Source: Lumbricus terrestris (Eukaryota > Annelida > Clitellata > Crassiclitellata > Lumbricidae). Taken from it: DNA of 64,000 nt. Positions 36,296 to 48,603 of the stretch are shown here, piece by piece (the stretch's first letter is position 1; each line of letters opens with the position of its first letter). The stretch covers positions 67,815,311-67,879,310 of the forward strand of contig OX457037.1 in NCBI GenBank assembly GCA_949752735.1, written 5' to 3'. Under the pieces are notes generated by a model. The model did no database searches. It was not told where the DNA came from and saw nothing but the letters and a program-made list of their open reading frames with translations. Position numbers and translations under genes: made by a program.

Positions 36296-36904
36296 GGTCA
36301 GCATTTATCGAAATTTGAAACAAAATTCGAAATTCTGCATCAACGAAAATTCTTTGCGAAACAGACAGTAAAGATCTTATTTCTGGTTCTTGGTTGAAGC
36401 GTCGTTTAACACTTTTGGATGTGTGCGCAAACACTGTTATAGCGCAGTCATTTCTTAATATAGATATATTCGTTTGATTCAATCTCTCTTAATCTTCGTT
36501 TAATTAGACAAATCAGGGTGACACACTGCACCCAGTTACATGTCAATGCACTTTAAAAGTAAACAGCAAAATAATGTGAAGATAACAATGTCATTAATGG
36601 GTGTCAAAGAGAACCCTCGGAATAAAGTTTCTAACATCTTTAACTGGTAGAACAAATACAGATAGAAAACATAAGTACAGTATGACTAGCATTTATTTAT
36701 ACTGTGACAAAACGCAAATGACCCTTTATGATAAATTTGTATTTCATTACGGCGAAATAGACAGATTTTCTTGGAATCGACAGGCATATAAACTTTTATT
36801 AATTATTGTTGCCTGCGATATTATCTTTGCGCTACAATACGAATATGTGGTAGAAATGCTAAGAAAATGCGATGTGTGGAAATACGGTAATTAATTTTTG
36901 ACGT
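36296..36904. other. Spacer upstream of the PDIA3-like gene
   Basis: Presumed promoter of the minus-strand PDIA3-like gene. I looked for an ER-stress element (CCAAT-N9-CCACG) and found none. A 97-codon plus-strand open frame at 36601-36894 shows no motif. Confidence 0.45.
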
Positions 36905-37515
36905 TTTGAGCACACGACCAACCGTAACGAGTCCGCTTGGTCCATTGCTGCTGCAACCCTTGTCCATTCTTTTGTTACCACCAGACTTGACTACTGCTGC
37001 TCTCTCTATGCTGGCCTACCAATTTCCCGTCTGAGTTGCCTTGATCGCGTCCTGCGCTCTGCTGCCCGCCTTATTGGCCGCATACCTAAATTCAGCCACA
37101 TCTCCAGCTATATGCGTGACGTTCTCCACTGGCTTCCACTCAAGCAGCGAATTGAGTATAGGATATCTACTCTAGTCTGGCGCTGCATGCTAGGCCTTGC
37201 TCCTGCCTATCTTTGTGAGCTTTGTAGCCCTACTCTTAGTTCTCACCCCTTCCGCTCCCTTCGTTCGACTGAACAAAGTCTACTCTCAGTACCTTTTGCT
37301 CGAACTTCCACTATGCAGAGCCGTGCTTTCTCGGTGGTGGGACCCTCAACCTGGAATGGTCTTCCTCTGACCCTCCGCTCTCTTTGTAAAAATCCTTCTC
37401 AGACTTTCCTCTCTCATCTTAAAACAGTTTTATTTGGCCGCGCTGAGGTTGGGAGCGCCTCTGAGTAGCCCCTTGAAGAGGCGCTATATAAATGCATATA
37501 ATGAATATAATGAAT
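36905..37515 (+). mobile_element. CR1/L2-like LINE 3' end
   Basis: The plus strand encodes RLDYCCSLYAGLP-like, RVLRSAARLIGRIPKF-like, VLHWLPLKQRIEYRI and AFSVVGPSTWNGLPLTLRS blocks, then a stop at 37466. The tail is GGGAGCGCCTCTGAGTAG, CTTGAAGAGGCGCTATATAA and an ATG-rich repeat. This is the best preserved copy of the LINE whose tail the SINEs carry. It is 5'-truncated. Confidence 0.85.
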
Positions 37516-37558
37516 GAATAACGCTTAGGCGATGACTAAGCGAAACACTATAACAGGG

Positions 37559-37802
37559 ATGCCACTCTGGATTTTGAAAAAGGTCAGATCTGGTCGAAAA
37601 AGGGCTAGAAAAGGCTACGTAGATTTTTAGAATTTCCGGCTTGAAATAAATTTCTGATGACCCTCTTTTTCAGTCTTTGGCTTTAAAATTTACAAAAAAA
37701 GTCGAAAAAACCGCCGTGAAAAAGCTAGATCCTAACTAAAAAAAAACTAGAAACCTAGACGACCAGAAAACCTAGATCTAGGTGGAAAAGCTATGAGTGG
37801 AT
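37559..37802. mobile_element. Inverted-repeat element, copy 1
   Basis: Starts ATGCCACTCTGGATTTTGAA and ends with AAGCTATGAGTGG. The interior shares GAAAAAGG, CGCCGTGAAAAAGCTAGATCC and ACCTAGATCTAGGTGGAAAA with the element at 52424-52770. Termini are imperfect inverted repeats (GCCACTC/GAGTGG). Non-coding. Confidence 0.6.
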
Positions 37803-38298
37803 GGATCCGATTTGACCAGGGTCTATGACAACAGAGGCCGTTACCCTGGACAGAAATTTGCTCGGCTATGAGTGGCATCCCTGGCCGAGAGCCTATGGGT
37901 TGACCAGAAGCCCTTGCGTGACCTCTTTCGCAGTCTTGTCATTGGTGACCCATCTTCCTTTCCTGTGCCTGTCAGAAGTCAGTGTTTTTAAATCCTGTCG
38001 TAAAAACCTAAAGCAGGAATTTCCCATTTATGCGTTGGACTGCTAGTATTTTTATAGTGCATCTATTTCGCAGTTTAAAGCTTGACAACATACATGGGAA
38101 AATTCAGAACCGTAGCCTACTCACAGAAATCTGAATTTTGCAGAAAATGTCTCAGTAAACGTGTACTTTAATCTCCTCTAACTGCTGTCTCTGTGAAGAA
38201 CGAAGAGTTTTAACATTTGATGAAGCACGAGGGAGTTTAAATTGCTTTCAGATCTTCGTCCAGCTTTCAGAAACGAAAGCAATCGTGTTAATTTTGAA

Positions 38299-39603
38299 AT
38301 GGCTTTGAGTCAACGGAATCTAAGACGCCTTCAGGAGATTCTAAACGACATACTGGAGTGCGGCGTCTGCAAAGATGTTTTCGAAGACGCTCGGATGTTA
38401 CCGTGTGTTCACTCCTTCTGTCTAAAGTGCCTGAAGGAGATGATAAACACGTGTGCGGGAACTGCAATAACCTGCCCCATATGTAGAAGTGAGTTCCCGC
38501 TTCGCGAAAACGGCGTCGAGGGTCTGCATAAAAATTTCTTCCTGATGAGACTCAAAGAAACTATGCAGATCGTTGATTCGACCTCAGATTTGAATAGTAC
38601 TTGTGACATTTGCCATAAGGATTCAACAGCTGCTGACGGGGTGCCGTCAGTCGCTGACTGGTACTGTAGTGACTGTAAGAAGAGACTGTGTTCAGAATGC
38701 TTCATCAGTCACTTTAGAAATACCTCAATTAGGAAACACACGTTGATTGCTATTTCTGACTATCCAGAACACAAAGTCGAGCTCAAAGCAAGTGCTTCAA
38801 TTTTATGTGATACCCACAAGCAGCATCCAATCAACATGTATTGTGTGGAGTGTAGAGAAGTCCTCTGTGCCATGTGCTACATCGAGAAGCACCTAAATCA
38901 TGAACAGAAATTGATCACGGATGCCTCGCAATTGTTTCGCGATCAGATTCAACAGAGCATCGCCAGACTGTCTCCCAACAAAGATATTTTACGGAAGAAG
39001 ATAGATGAGCTTGAAAATGGAAAGTCAGCCATACGTCTGGAGACGGCGCAACTGGAAGAGGCAATAATTGATGCTCGAGATGCAATTGTTAAACGTGCCA
39101 ATGAAGATGCAAGCTGTCTCTTGTTTATGCTCAGTATGACAACAAAAAAGAAACAGAAGGACGTTCAAATACTGATGGGCGACGTCACGTTTAAATATTC
39201 TCGCTTGGACAGTTATTCGAGTTTTTGCAGTGAACTGTCAAGAGACGGATCAGACATTGACGTTTGCCATGGGGTGCACTGGTTAGAGGCGAGGTCCGAT
39301 GAGTTGCAGCAATCGACCACCGTAGATCACTTAAGTTCTGACGTTAGGTTTCAAATGCTATTCAAAAAGACGGACCTAGAAGCATTTCTGGCACAGAGCA
39401 ACGTAATTGGTGAACTCATTGGTAAGTTCTTGTAATGTGTATTTTCACTGAACACATTTTAATTAAGGCTGATCTTGAGAAATTGACAGACATGAAAATA
39501 CTTGGTATGTGGCAGACCTCAGTTTATACAATTTGTCTGTGTTGCAGTTCGACTGTAGGTTAATAAATTGATTTTGACTGATAAGAAAATGAATAAATGA
39601 CAC

Positions 39604-39640
<37 letters not shown>

Positions 39641-39672
39641 TTTTATGATTATTATTATTAATTATTATTACT

Positions 39673-39713
<41 letters not shown>

Positions 39714-42700
39714 ATGAATTTGTAGCGTGTGCAAGGTCACACCGAAATGTGAATCTGAGTCGAGGATAGTCATCCGCAGAGTATGATGAAGTTAGAGATC
39801 CATGTGCTTGAAAGCCATGAAGAAATAGTGAGTTTTGAACTGCTTTGTGAAGGAAGTGAATTTGATGTGAGAGCGGAATTCAAATCCATAGATATCTCTG
39901 GTTTATTAACACGTTGACTTCCAAGTACGAGTTAAATCGTACTTCAGCCAGTCATTTAGCATGGCGTGTAGGCGGTCAATGTGTTAATATTTAATCCATG
40001 ATTGATTTTTTGATTCTTTGAAGAGGTGAAAAACTGTGATAAGCTACAGAAATCGGGAGAAAATGAAAATGCTACAAAAGTAGAAAATATGGGCAAGTAG
40101 TCTGTTCTGAATCTTACAATTTCTCTTTATATTTTAATTATTGTGCCTGCCTTGGAAAGTAAGAATTGTAGGGCCTGCATTTATTACAGATGGCTCTGTG
40201 TAGGCTTTAAAGTCTAGCTCATTAATAATGTATAATTTAATGGGTATATAAGTCACGTAAAAGCATCACTCAATCATTATGTGTTCAGATGATTACTAAT
40301 GAAGTTAGTGAATGACAAAAGAGCAAGATCAAGTCCATGCCATTGCTATATGAACATTATTGCCGATCTAATTCCATGCATCCTGTAGTCTTCCTACCTG
40401 ACCCTTGGATTTCAGAATGGAAACCTGGCATTGGCTTCCTCTATGATTTTATTTTGTGTGAGCACCTGTGGATCAGCTGTTAAAATTAAGGAACTAGACA
40501 TGTGGACATCAATTCATGGCACTGAAAAATAATTGTAAGTGAAGGACTTGCTCCAGATCCCTTCACGCTAACCATCTTTGGGAAACGACACGGACTTGTA
40601 CCCGCCATGTTACAGTGGAACACTAATGAATTGTCTGCCATGTTCAATGTTCATACAAATTTAGTCATCATTGTAATTGGATTATATGTAATGTGTTGTG
40701 ACAGATTCCATAGAAGAGAAGCCGCAGCTGAGTGACTCATGTCAACCGCAAGTGCTGACAGCAGATATAGAAGACAACGGTTCAGGTAATTATTAATTAT
40801 GAATTATGATTAATTATAAATTATGATTAATTATAAATTATGATTAAGAAGCACTGAAGCAGTCAATTGTTTATCTTTCTATTCTCTATCACTTGCATCT
40901 GCCTCACTGTATACTCATCTGAGCTTTTGTACTCGATGTTCATTATTGTGAAAGTTAAAGGATTTATTCAATTATTGCATTATTTCATGGGCCAAGAATA
41001 GCAGCTGTTATTTATTTGTCTCGAAATTAAATTTTCAGAGGCTGCACAGGCCAAATGCTGAAGGCCTGGCATCTTTTAGGTGTGTGAGTACTGAGTAGTT
41101 ATATATAGGCAGTTTGTATATATGCCTTTTGAAAGTAATTATTTACTGACACTTAACAATCGGTGTAAACTTCAAATTGACTTCTGAATATTAAAGGACT
41201 CATGATTATATATCTCTAAATATTATACCATGGGTCATGCCCACACTTACATTATTTCAATTTGTATCTAAAAATAATATGTTTTCTAAAGCTTTTAGAT
41301 AGTTTACGAACCCTTGACTGCTCTGTCTATAGGGCCCTGGAATCTCTAGCCTGCTTGATTCCTTTTCCTTTTAAGGGTCTCAAAGTGAATCTTTGGACCC
41401 ATTGACTCTACACACAGCTAAATAATAGCAATATGATTCAAACGGATATCATTAATTGTTTAGGTAGCGGAAAAGTGCTTATCAAGTGAACCGATAAATA
41501 CACACACATACATTAAGTATTTATTTAATTAATTAATTTATATATCGCATTTGCTATAATAATAATAATAATAATGACGACAATTTCTATGGCGCCGTAA
41601 CACAGCACATGCGGTTACAAGGGCGCCTCTACAAACACAAACAAACTATACGTGCCCCTTCAAGTTCACTGCTCAGAAACGCTCCCAACTACAGTGCAAA
41701 CACTGTAGTGCAAACACAGACTTTCACGCCAAAGCGCACGAGCAATTGCACATGAAGGTCTTGCTCAAGTCCTACACGTCAGCTTGAGGCAGATTCGAAC
41801 CTGGAACCCTACGGCTCCAAGGCACCGAACCCACTGCTACACCACTGCGCCTAGTTAGTTTATAATTGCTGGTATTTTGTGGTTATGTGCTAGCAGTGTG
41901 CTGTAAATATAATGTGTTCAGCCATATTGTTATTTACATAACCACTTTTTTATAGACATTCATGTGACAAAAGCTGGTGGTTACATATTTATTACGCCTC
42001 TTTGTGCTTACAACCATCATGAGATATTGCTGGACTGAACTATTCTATGGCTAGGATGCAGTCAGTTGGTTATAATTTATAAAGTCACATGAATGCAGGA
42101 ATTCAAAACATCCTTCTGCTTTTCCTTTGTCATCTTCCTCCTCCTATTCTTCTTCCTCTTCTTCTTCCTCCTCCTTCTTCTCCTCGTCCTCCTCCTCCTC
42201 CTCCTCCTCCTCCTGTTCTACTGTTGCTTCTACAGCAAGTGTAGGCCTGCCAGTCCTTGATTGTTCTGTTGTTCAGCTAATTGCCTATAATAGGCTTGGC
42301 TGACAAATGGAAACAGTTTCTGCTTAAGTATAATTGCAGTAGCGTTCGTCTGCAGTATAGACACACAGAGTTCTAGACCTAGGCTATAATTGTGTTTGCC
42401 TAGTTAGATGATAATTGCTGGTATTTTGTGGTTGTATGCTAGCAGTGTAGGCTACTAAATATACAATGTATTCATCATTGTTAAAATATACACTGTATAA
42501 TTATTCACCTGTAGTTTTGTTGATTAAATTTACATTTATAGGAGCCCTTTGTTATGTTTGGTTGTGGGTAACTTAGACATTTAATACAGTACAATGCAAA
42601 GTTCTGCAATTTGGTGTTGCCCTTCTGATAAATTTCTGAAGGACTTGCTGATGATCCATAAACGGCAACCTCCTTGAATAAGGATCAAATCTGTGCTCTC

Positions 42701-45637
42701 TGCTTCACAGGCCAACCGCCCTAACCAATGGGCCAATATTATAATAGAAGACCTGTTTCACAGAAATGCTGTCTATGCTTAACTTGAGTGATACTTTAAG
42801 TTCATTTAGAACTTAAACTATACTTATGTAGCTGCCATTGGAGTCTTGTAGAGTGAAAGCTATTTATTTCAAATGCCATTTTAAAGTGTTTATAAGAAGG
42901 ATATTTAAGCCAATTATGTAAAGTTGTAAACCAATTAATCTTGATCAGTACCGTAAACCGATGAACCTTTGTTCTCAGCCTAAAAAATCAGGATTGAAAG
43001 AGGCCACTGGCTTAAGACTCTTTCTTTTTTGTGTTCAAATTGTTTTGAACAATAAGACAAATGTACAGTAGAAATGAAATTTTAGAAAAGTAGAGTGTAT
43101 TCCTAAATGTCATAATAGACTTGAAATCACATTTTAAAAAACCATTCATGGTTATTTCTTCTTTTGTGACAGTTTGAACAAATTATGTAAAATACATTGA
43201 CAGGCTTATGGCTGTTGTATTTTCCTAGCGGCCGATATTTATGTTGACGCAGACGAAAACATCTTGGGTACAAGAATTCGTAATGATAGTGCAGACCCTT
43301 CTTCCCCCGAATCCGAACACCCAGGTAAAGTTATTACATCTTGATGACAGTCAATCCAATCGCCATTATCATCGTCGTCATCATCATCACCACCACCTCC
43401 ACCAACATCGTCATCGTCGTTGTCATCATCATCATCACCACCATCACCGTAACCACCACCATCACCATCATCATCATCATCATCATCATCTTTATTATTG
43501 TGTCCAAATTTGCTATTTCTGCAGACATGTACAACTTGTGTATGTACAGTTTTATGCGGATGCAAAAGCAGGGTCAGAAAGGAGTAGAGGCTCATTTAAT
43601 TAGGTTGGCAAATTACGCAGATAATTATACGAGGAAATTATACACCGTAGGCGAATGGTTATTTAACGTGCCGGACTGTAGGGAAAAAACTCGACAGTTA
43701 TAGCCCAGCCAATGAGAAATTTTACGTGTCCTGGTGTTCTTTGTGCCTCAGTGCGACCGACATAATGAACAAACTGACCATTTAACATCACATAATAAGT
43801 TAATAACATTAACGAATATTTGTCAAGTGTTAAGGGACTGACCATAAAGGACGTCACATATCTAGGTTATAGATGTGCCACACATTTGTGATGAAGGAGT
43901 ATAGGGGTTTAAGAATTATTTGACATCACATCATCACAGCAAACATCAAAATGCTTGACTTTATTTAAAGATTTCACATAAATGTAAAAAATTATGTGCT
44001 ACATAATTTTCTAGACAATTAAATTTGAATTTTCTTTGAAACCACATTATAGTTAATAGCTATAATTATTTTATTTGATAATTGTAAGATTATTTGCATA
44101 TAATATTCTGAATATCGTTTTTTAAGTGGGTGGGTTGCAGAGCCTTGTGGCGTCATATTTGTAGGGCTTTTCTGTATAGACTTTTGTGACGGCGTGTGAT
44201 GAGGCGAGAAGGTATTAAAAAATTGTCAAAAATTACTTGACTGCATTTATTTATTTATTTATTTATTTATTGCCAAAGAAACAAAAAGAACAAGTGTACA
44301 AGTAATAGATACAGAAACGGTCTCTGAGCAACAGGAAGCCCGGAAAAGCTAAAAGCTTATATCAACCTGGCCCCTAAATTACATTTACATTTCAGTCAAT
44401 GATACATGTCACACAGTGGATGGCTTCTAAGCACAGATTTAAATGGAACCAGTGATAAGTGTAGAAAAGTAGTGTCTTGATGCCCCTTACCTTTCCAGGC
44501 TGTGCTAATCTAATAAGTGACAGGACGGCAGTCAGATTTGAGAATATGTGCCTGGACGCCGTCCATGACCGTCTAGTCACGCCTCCATCCTAAAGAGAAC
44601 TCATTATTCGTGTTCCTGATCTAGCAAGGGGAAACACTAATTCAAACAAAATAGACTTTAGGCATTTGTCGAACAGAAAACGAGAAAGGCTGAGTGGACT
44701 AGCACTAGTTTTAGGATGGTTGTTCAAGAACATAGAACACAGGGCTGTTGAAATGCAACGTTTCTGTGCTGAGGTGTAGAGAAGCAAGTCCGGGAACAAG
44801 AACCTCTGGTTGACCGAATGGAGCGGCCTACAGCCCGGAATAGAACGTGAAATCGACAAATCAGAAGATCAGATCGAAGGAATATTCCAGAAGACAAAAA
44901 TTTCTCAAAACTGATGAAAATGTTCACAAAATGTGAGCAGGGTTAGAGGATCCAATGGTGAGATAGCGAATGGTAATTGCCTGTGACTACATGCAATTGG
45001 TATTTATTAATTACAGATATCAACGTTGGAGGTTTCCTTTCAAGCACAGAGGACGCTGGTGTTCAGTCATTGGAGTCTAGTTTTGAGCGATCAGATGATG
45101 GGTCGGTACCAGCGAGACGTGCACCGAGGCGAAGCAGTTTGTTCGACTGGGTGTTTACACAAAGAAATTCAGGTGAGCATCATTTACGATACTTTCACCT
45201 TTGCAGTGAAATTCTGCCACACTTCAAATTCAGTAGTCTTCTTTGGTATTTTTACTAAATATTATTACTACTATTATTATATTTTAGCGCCCGATGTATA
45301 AATGATTCCTCAGGCTTTAAAAACAATAATAAAAACTGTGTAGTTCTGGAGTTAACGGTCATCGTCATCGGTCAATTGTGAAACGTGTTTCGAAATGCGA
45401 CAGCATTAAACTTCTACGTGCAAATTGAAAGACACTGAAACAAGCGTGCTATCTCTTGCGGGTCCCCAGAAACCATGGGCAAATGCCGACAAAGTTCTGT
45501 CAAGAAATCCAGGCCCAGGGCGTTGATGGGACCTGGGGTTACCAGTGCCACTGGAATAAAATCATGGGTGGTTGGGGGGTGTAGTGGGGGTTTCACGTTT
45601 CAGCATACTTGGTGATCTTCCTAGTGGCTGCCATCTC

Positions 45638-45671
<34 letters not shown>

Positions 45672-47698
45672 TCATTTTTAAAGCACCAATTTTAACGACC
45701 TTTAGTTGAAGTGTGCTCACTACCCAGATGTCCATTGGGGGGAGGGATGTGAATAGCTCTTCAATTAAATGGATGTCTGCAAGAACTTTGCAAAAGCATT
45801 TTGATAGTGATTTGGTACCAGTATTTTATTTATATCTTTGTTATTCGGTTTCTCTGTAGACAACTGGTCAGTGAGTTAATTTGACTTTTCCTTAAACAGT
45901 ATTCGTGCTATTATTTGTGTTGCTGGTTAGCTGTTGATTATTATTATTTGCTGATCAAGGTGTCGTTTGCTTAGGTGGTGACTTTTCGGAGACGGATTCT
46001 GGCGGGAAGAGAAGCCGACAAAGTTCAGAGTCAGATGGTGAATTTTATTTCCGAATGCAAACACAGATAATGATTAATTCATTCATTAATTTTGTGGACT
46101 TATATAGCGCCCATTCAAGAAAGCTACCCAGGAGCGCTCCCAGCCAAGCCATGCTGAAAGAGAAAAGACTTGATAGATTTATCAAACAAAGTTTGATTGG
46201 TCAGATGTAATGAACACGGCTTTGAAAGGAAGTCATTCCAGGTGTATGGCCGTACAATCGTGTCTGCTTTGGCTAACAGCTAAACGAGCCTATGGAACTA
46301 GGAGTTGCTCTTTCAAAGCAGAGCAAAGAGGTGACCTGTAGCAAAGGACACTGAGGGAAGTTAAGGCACATCATGGAAGCGTTTTTTACCGCTAATGATT
46401 CAATATGACCTAGTTTTATTGATTTGCTAATTAATTAATTATTTTATTTACAATGAGCATTAGGACAGATGAATGAACGCCTTGCCGTCGCAATAAGAGG
46501 GAGTTGGGCTACTTTTCAAACGTTCACTTTGTATCTGAGAATTTCATCCTCGCAACTCACGCTATTTTTGAATTGACCCACAGTTGCTATGGCGACAATT
46601 TTAATTCTCATAAATTGACTACAGTAGGTCAAATTATCAATGTTCCTAATTTTGCCGCTCCTCTCGCGACTTTTTGGTCTACTCTGTGACAATTTAGAAA
46701 TCTGGCTTCCATTCAGTTGAATTCGACTCCTGTTAAAATTGCTTTAATCTTTTGCCAATGTATCATGTTATCTTACTGCATACTTGTCAGTTTATTTGAA
46801 TAAATATTCTAAATATTATACTTATAAATATTATACTTAATATTTAACAATATTTTGTTGATTGATTGTAGATAACGGACGTGATCCACCTTGTATTCAT
46901 ACAATAAAGACAAAATCTTCAGCAAATGACACCCATCTAATCTGTGGTATTACCGTCTTACACGAGGAACTGTACGTTGCAAGCGACGCAAGTTCTACAA
47001 TCGCAGTATACGACACCAAAACGTTTGCACTACTACGTGAACTTCGCATTTCTAGACTAGTTGACCCGGCAGACATAGCGTCGTGTCATAACAATTCGTG
47101 TATCTACATCGTCGATTGGAAATCACAAGATCGCGCAAATGAGATTTTGAAAGTTGACGCAGCTGGTACAGTTTTGAAGAAGTGGACAACACCAGATGAT
47201 TACAGCTGGATTTCGGTAACGTACGCTTCAAATATTGTATTGACATTGCATGAAGAAAATACGATCAACGAATACAAACCAAATGGAATTGGGATCCATT
47301 CGGTGAAGATTTCGCCGAGATCCGGAGTATACCATCTGTGGCATGCGATAAAACTGACCAATGGGAATTTCATGGTCAGTCACGGTCTCAAGAACTATCA
47401 CAGGGTATGTCAGGTTGGTGTTGATGGAACTGTCACGATTTCCTTTGGTGCGAATTCTGGCGTCCAGCGCTTGAGAAGTGCCGTGTATCTTGCGGAGGAT
47501 TCGCTTGGTTCGATATTGGTTGTTGATCAAAGCAAAGGATGCGTTGTGCAGCTGCATTCTAATTTGGAATTCCAGAGGCAGATTATTATGAGAAGATACA
47601 ACTTGTTCAGTCCTGTAAGAATTCATTTGGATGCGTCAAGTGGTAGGCTGTTTGTGGCTGATCGAAAATGCCTCATTTCAATTTTCAAATTCTGCTGA
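38299..47698 (+). CDS. TRIM-family RING/B-box protein with NHL-like propeller
   Basis: Exons: 38299-39421, 40024-40092 (uncertain, GC donor), 40705-40785, 43229-43324, 45017-45172, 45975-46037, 46872-47698. Every junction is phase 1, giving 804 aa (781 without exon 2). Start is the first ATG; an acceptor-like TTTCAG at 38250 hints at a 5' UTR exon. Residues 21-62 are a C3HC4 RING (C21, C24, C36, H38, C41, C44, C59, C62). Two B-boxes follow (about 102-150 and 168-205), then a coiled-coil stretch. The small exons encode Ser/Asp/Glu-rich linker. The 275-codon last exon has repeats such as ELYVASDASSTIAVYDTKTF and SILVVDQSKGCVVQLHSNLE, as in NHL/beta-propeller tails of TRIM2/3/56/71. E3 ubiquitin ligase activity is expected from the RING; the substrate is unknown. 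The join across 7 kb of intron is inferred from phase and domain logic. Confidence 0.82.
39604..39712. repeat. (ATT)n microsatellite
   Basis: Two runs of ATT triplets broken by short variants at about 39636-39672, at the start of intron 1 of the TRIM gene. A LINE 3'-end-like segment follows (GTGCAAGGTCACACCGAAATG), matching the inverse of 1318-1345. Confidence 0.9.
41640..41855 (-). mobile_element. tRNA-derived SINE, diverged copy
   Basis: Minus strand: GTGTAGCAGTGGG head, GGTTCGAATCTGCCTC (B box), the CTTCATGTGCAATTGCTC body and a tail with CTGAGCAGTGAACTTGAAGGGGC. Same family as 21225-21440 and 47780-47996 but more diverged; it lies antisense in a TRIM intron. Confidence 0.78.
42118..42213. 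repeat. CTT/CCT-rich pyrimidine tract
   Basis: About 95 bases of TTCCTC, CTT and CTC units in the TRIM intron before exon 43229. It is too far from that exon (about 1 kb) to serve as its polypyrimidine tract. Confidence 0.85.
42630..42742 (-). mobile_element. Degenerate tRNA-derived SINE
   Basis: Minus strand: GGCCCATTGGTTAGGGCGGT (A box-like) and CACAGATTTGATCC (B box-like) with a body containing AGCAAGTCCTTCAGAAATTT. A different tRNA head from the main SINE family. Confidence 0.5.
43341..43495. repeat. (CAT/CAC)n trinucleotide repeat
   Basis: About 150 bases of CAT, CAC and CGT triplets directly after the exon ending at 43324. It yields long His or Asp/Met frames on both strands that are not genes. 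Confidence 0.92.
44395..44590. repeat. Partial copy of the 54103 MITE family
   Basis: CTTTCCAGGCT, AGTGACAGGACGGCAGTCAGA, TGCCTGGACGCCGTCCATGA and CCGTC match the element at 54103-54279 in the same order. The termini are not clear here, so this copy is truncated or diverged. It lies in a TRIM intron. Confidence 0.6.
46085..46175 (-). repeat. SINE/LINE tail fragment
   Basis: Minus strand: GGGAGCGCTCCTGGGTAG then CTTGAATGGGCGCTATATAA. Tail-only copy in the last TRIM intron. Confidence 0.6.
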
Positions 47699-47779
47699 AT
47701 TGATGTGGACGAAAAAATTATGATGATGTTAATGAGTAATGACAATGATTATTTGAGTGTAGTTTTTGTTTAATATAAA

Positions 47780-47996
47780 TGTGGGGCATGGTGGTGTAGT
47801 GGTGGCATCGTTGCCTTGAAGCCGGAAGGTTCGAATCAACCTCAAGTCGCCGCGTAGGGACCTTGGGCAAAGTCTTTCACTCGCAATTGCTCAGCGCTTC
47901 AGCGTGAAACTCCGATGCAATGTCCGCTCTGCAGTCGGGAGCGCCTCTGAGTAGAGTGCTTGAAGGGGTGCTATAACAAGTGCACATACATACAAA
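47780..47996 (+). mobile_element. tRNA-derived SINE, well preserved
   Basis: Head GGGGCATGGTGGTGTAGTGG (A box), GGTTCGAATCAACC (B box), body with GTAGGGACCTTGGGCAAAG, tail GGGAGCGCCTCTGAGTAG and CTTGAAGGGGTGCTATAACA ending in GTGCACATACATAC. It inserted about 80 bases past the TRIM stop codon, so it probably lies in the TRIM 3' UTR or just beyond. Confidence 0.88.
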
Positions 47997-48603
47997 TCAG
48001 GTTGACAAGTCAGAACACGGTTGCAGGATGAAGTGAAATGCAGTTAGTAAAATACAGTATTCACGGGTTATTTTTTTAGGAAGCTCCTGTAAAGTACCTT
48101 AGTTATGATGTTCTTATCATCCTTTGTTGGTGAGTAGGCTAATCATTCATTGTTTAGTCCGTAATCAAAATACAGAGGATCCCAAAGATTTGAAAAGGAA
48201 GTTATTGTGTGCTTTGGAATGCCGAATTTAGATGTTGATTTTACTAAGTAAAGTAATAATAGTAGATTGTGATAGTAATGGCAGTGTATTAGTGTTATTT
48301 CAAGAAAAATTCCGTAATCCTATCAAATTCTTTTGTAATGATGAGTAATGAGGTATTATCTGTAACTCTGATAAAAATATAATTACAATAATGATTACGT
48401 TAATTTTTCTTTGATTCAAAGATGTTGCCTATTCAGATGTAATTAGCGTTCTAGTCTAGTGACAATTTTATTCTCTTCTGAGGAATTACATTTATCTCAT
48501 GTAAAAAAAGATAGTCTTGTGGCTGTGATTGCTGCCTATGTTTAAGTTTCTGAATTCTTTCCTGCATATTGCTTTTTCTTGTTGCTTTATTGCATGCTAT
48601 TGT
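47997..48603. other. Spacer between SINE and LINE
   Basis: About 600 AT-rich bases with no recognised gene. Open frame from 48529 continues into the LINE below but its first 25 codons look like flank, not element. Confidence 0.4.

Noticed and set aside
43239..43603. His-, Asp- and Ile-rich frames on both strands
   Set aside because: Trinucleotide repeat artefacts. Only the TRIM linker exon ending at 43324 is supported.
44590..44927. 89- and 67-codon minus-strand frames
   Set aside because: No recognisable domain, in a TRIM intron next to repeat sequence; possibly LINE 3' UTR, not claimed.
47780..47840. A real tRNA gene
   Set aside because: A and B boxes are present, but the sequence continues into a SINE body and tail shared with other copies, and no acceptor-stem pairing is seen.
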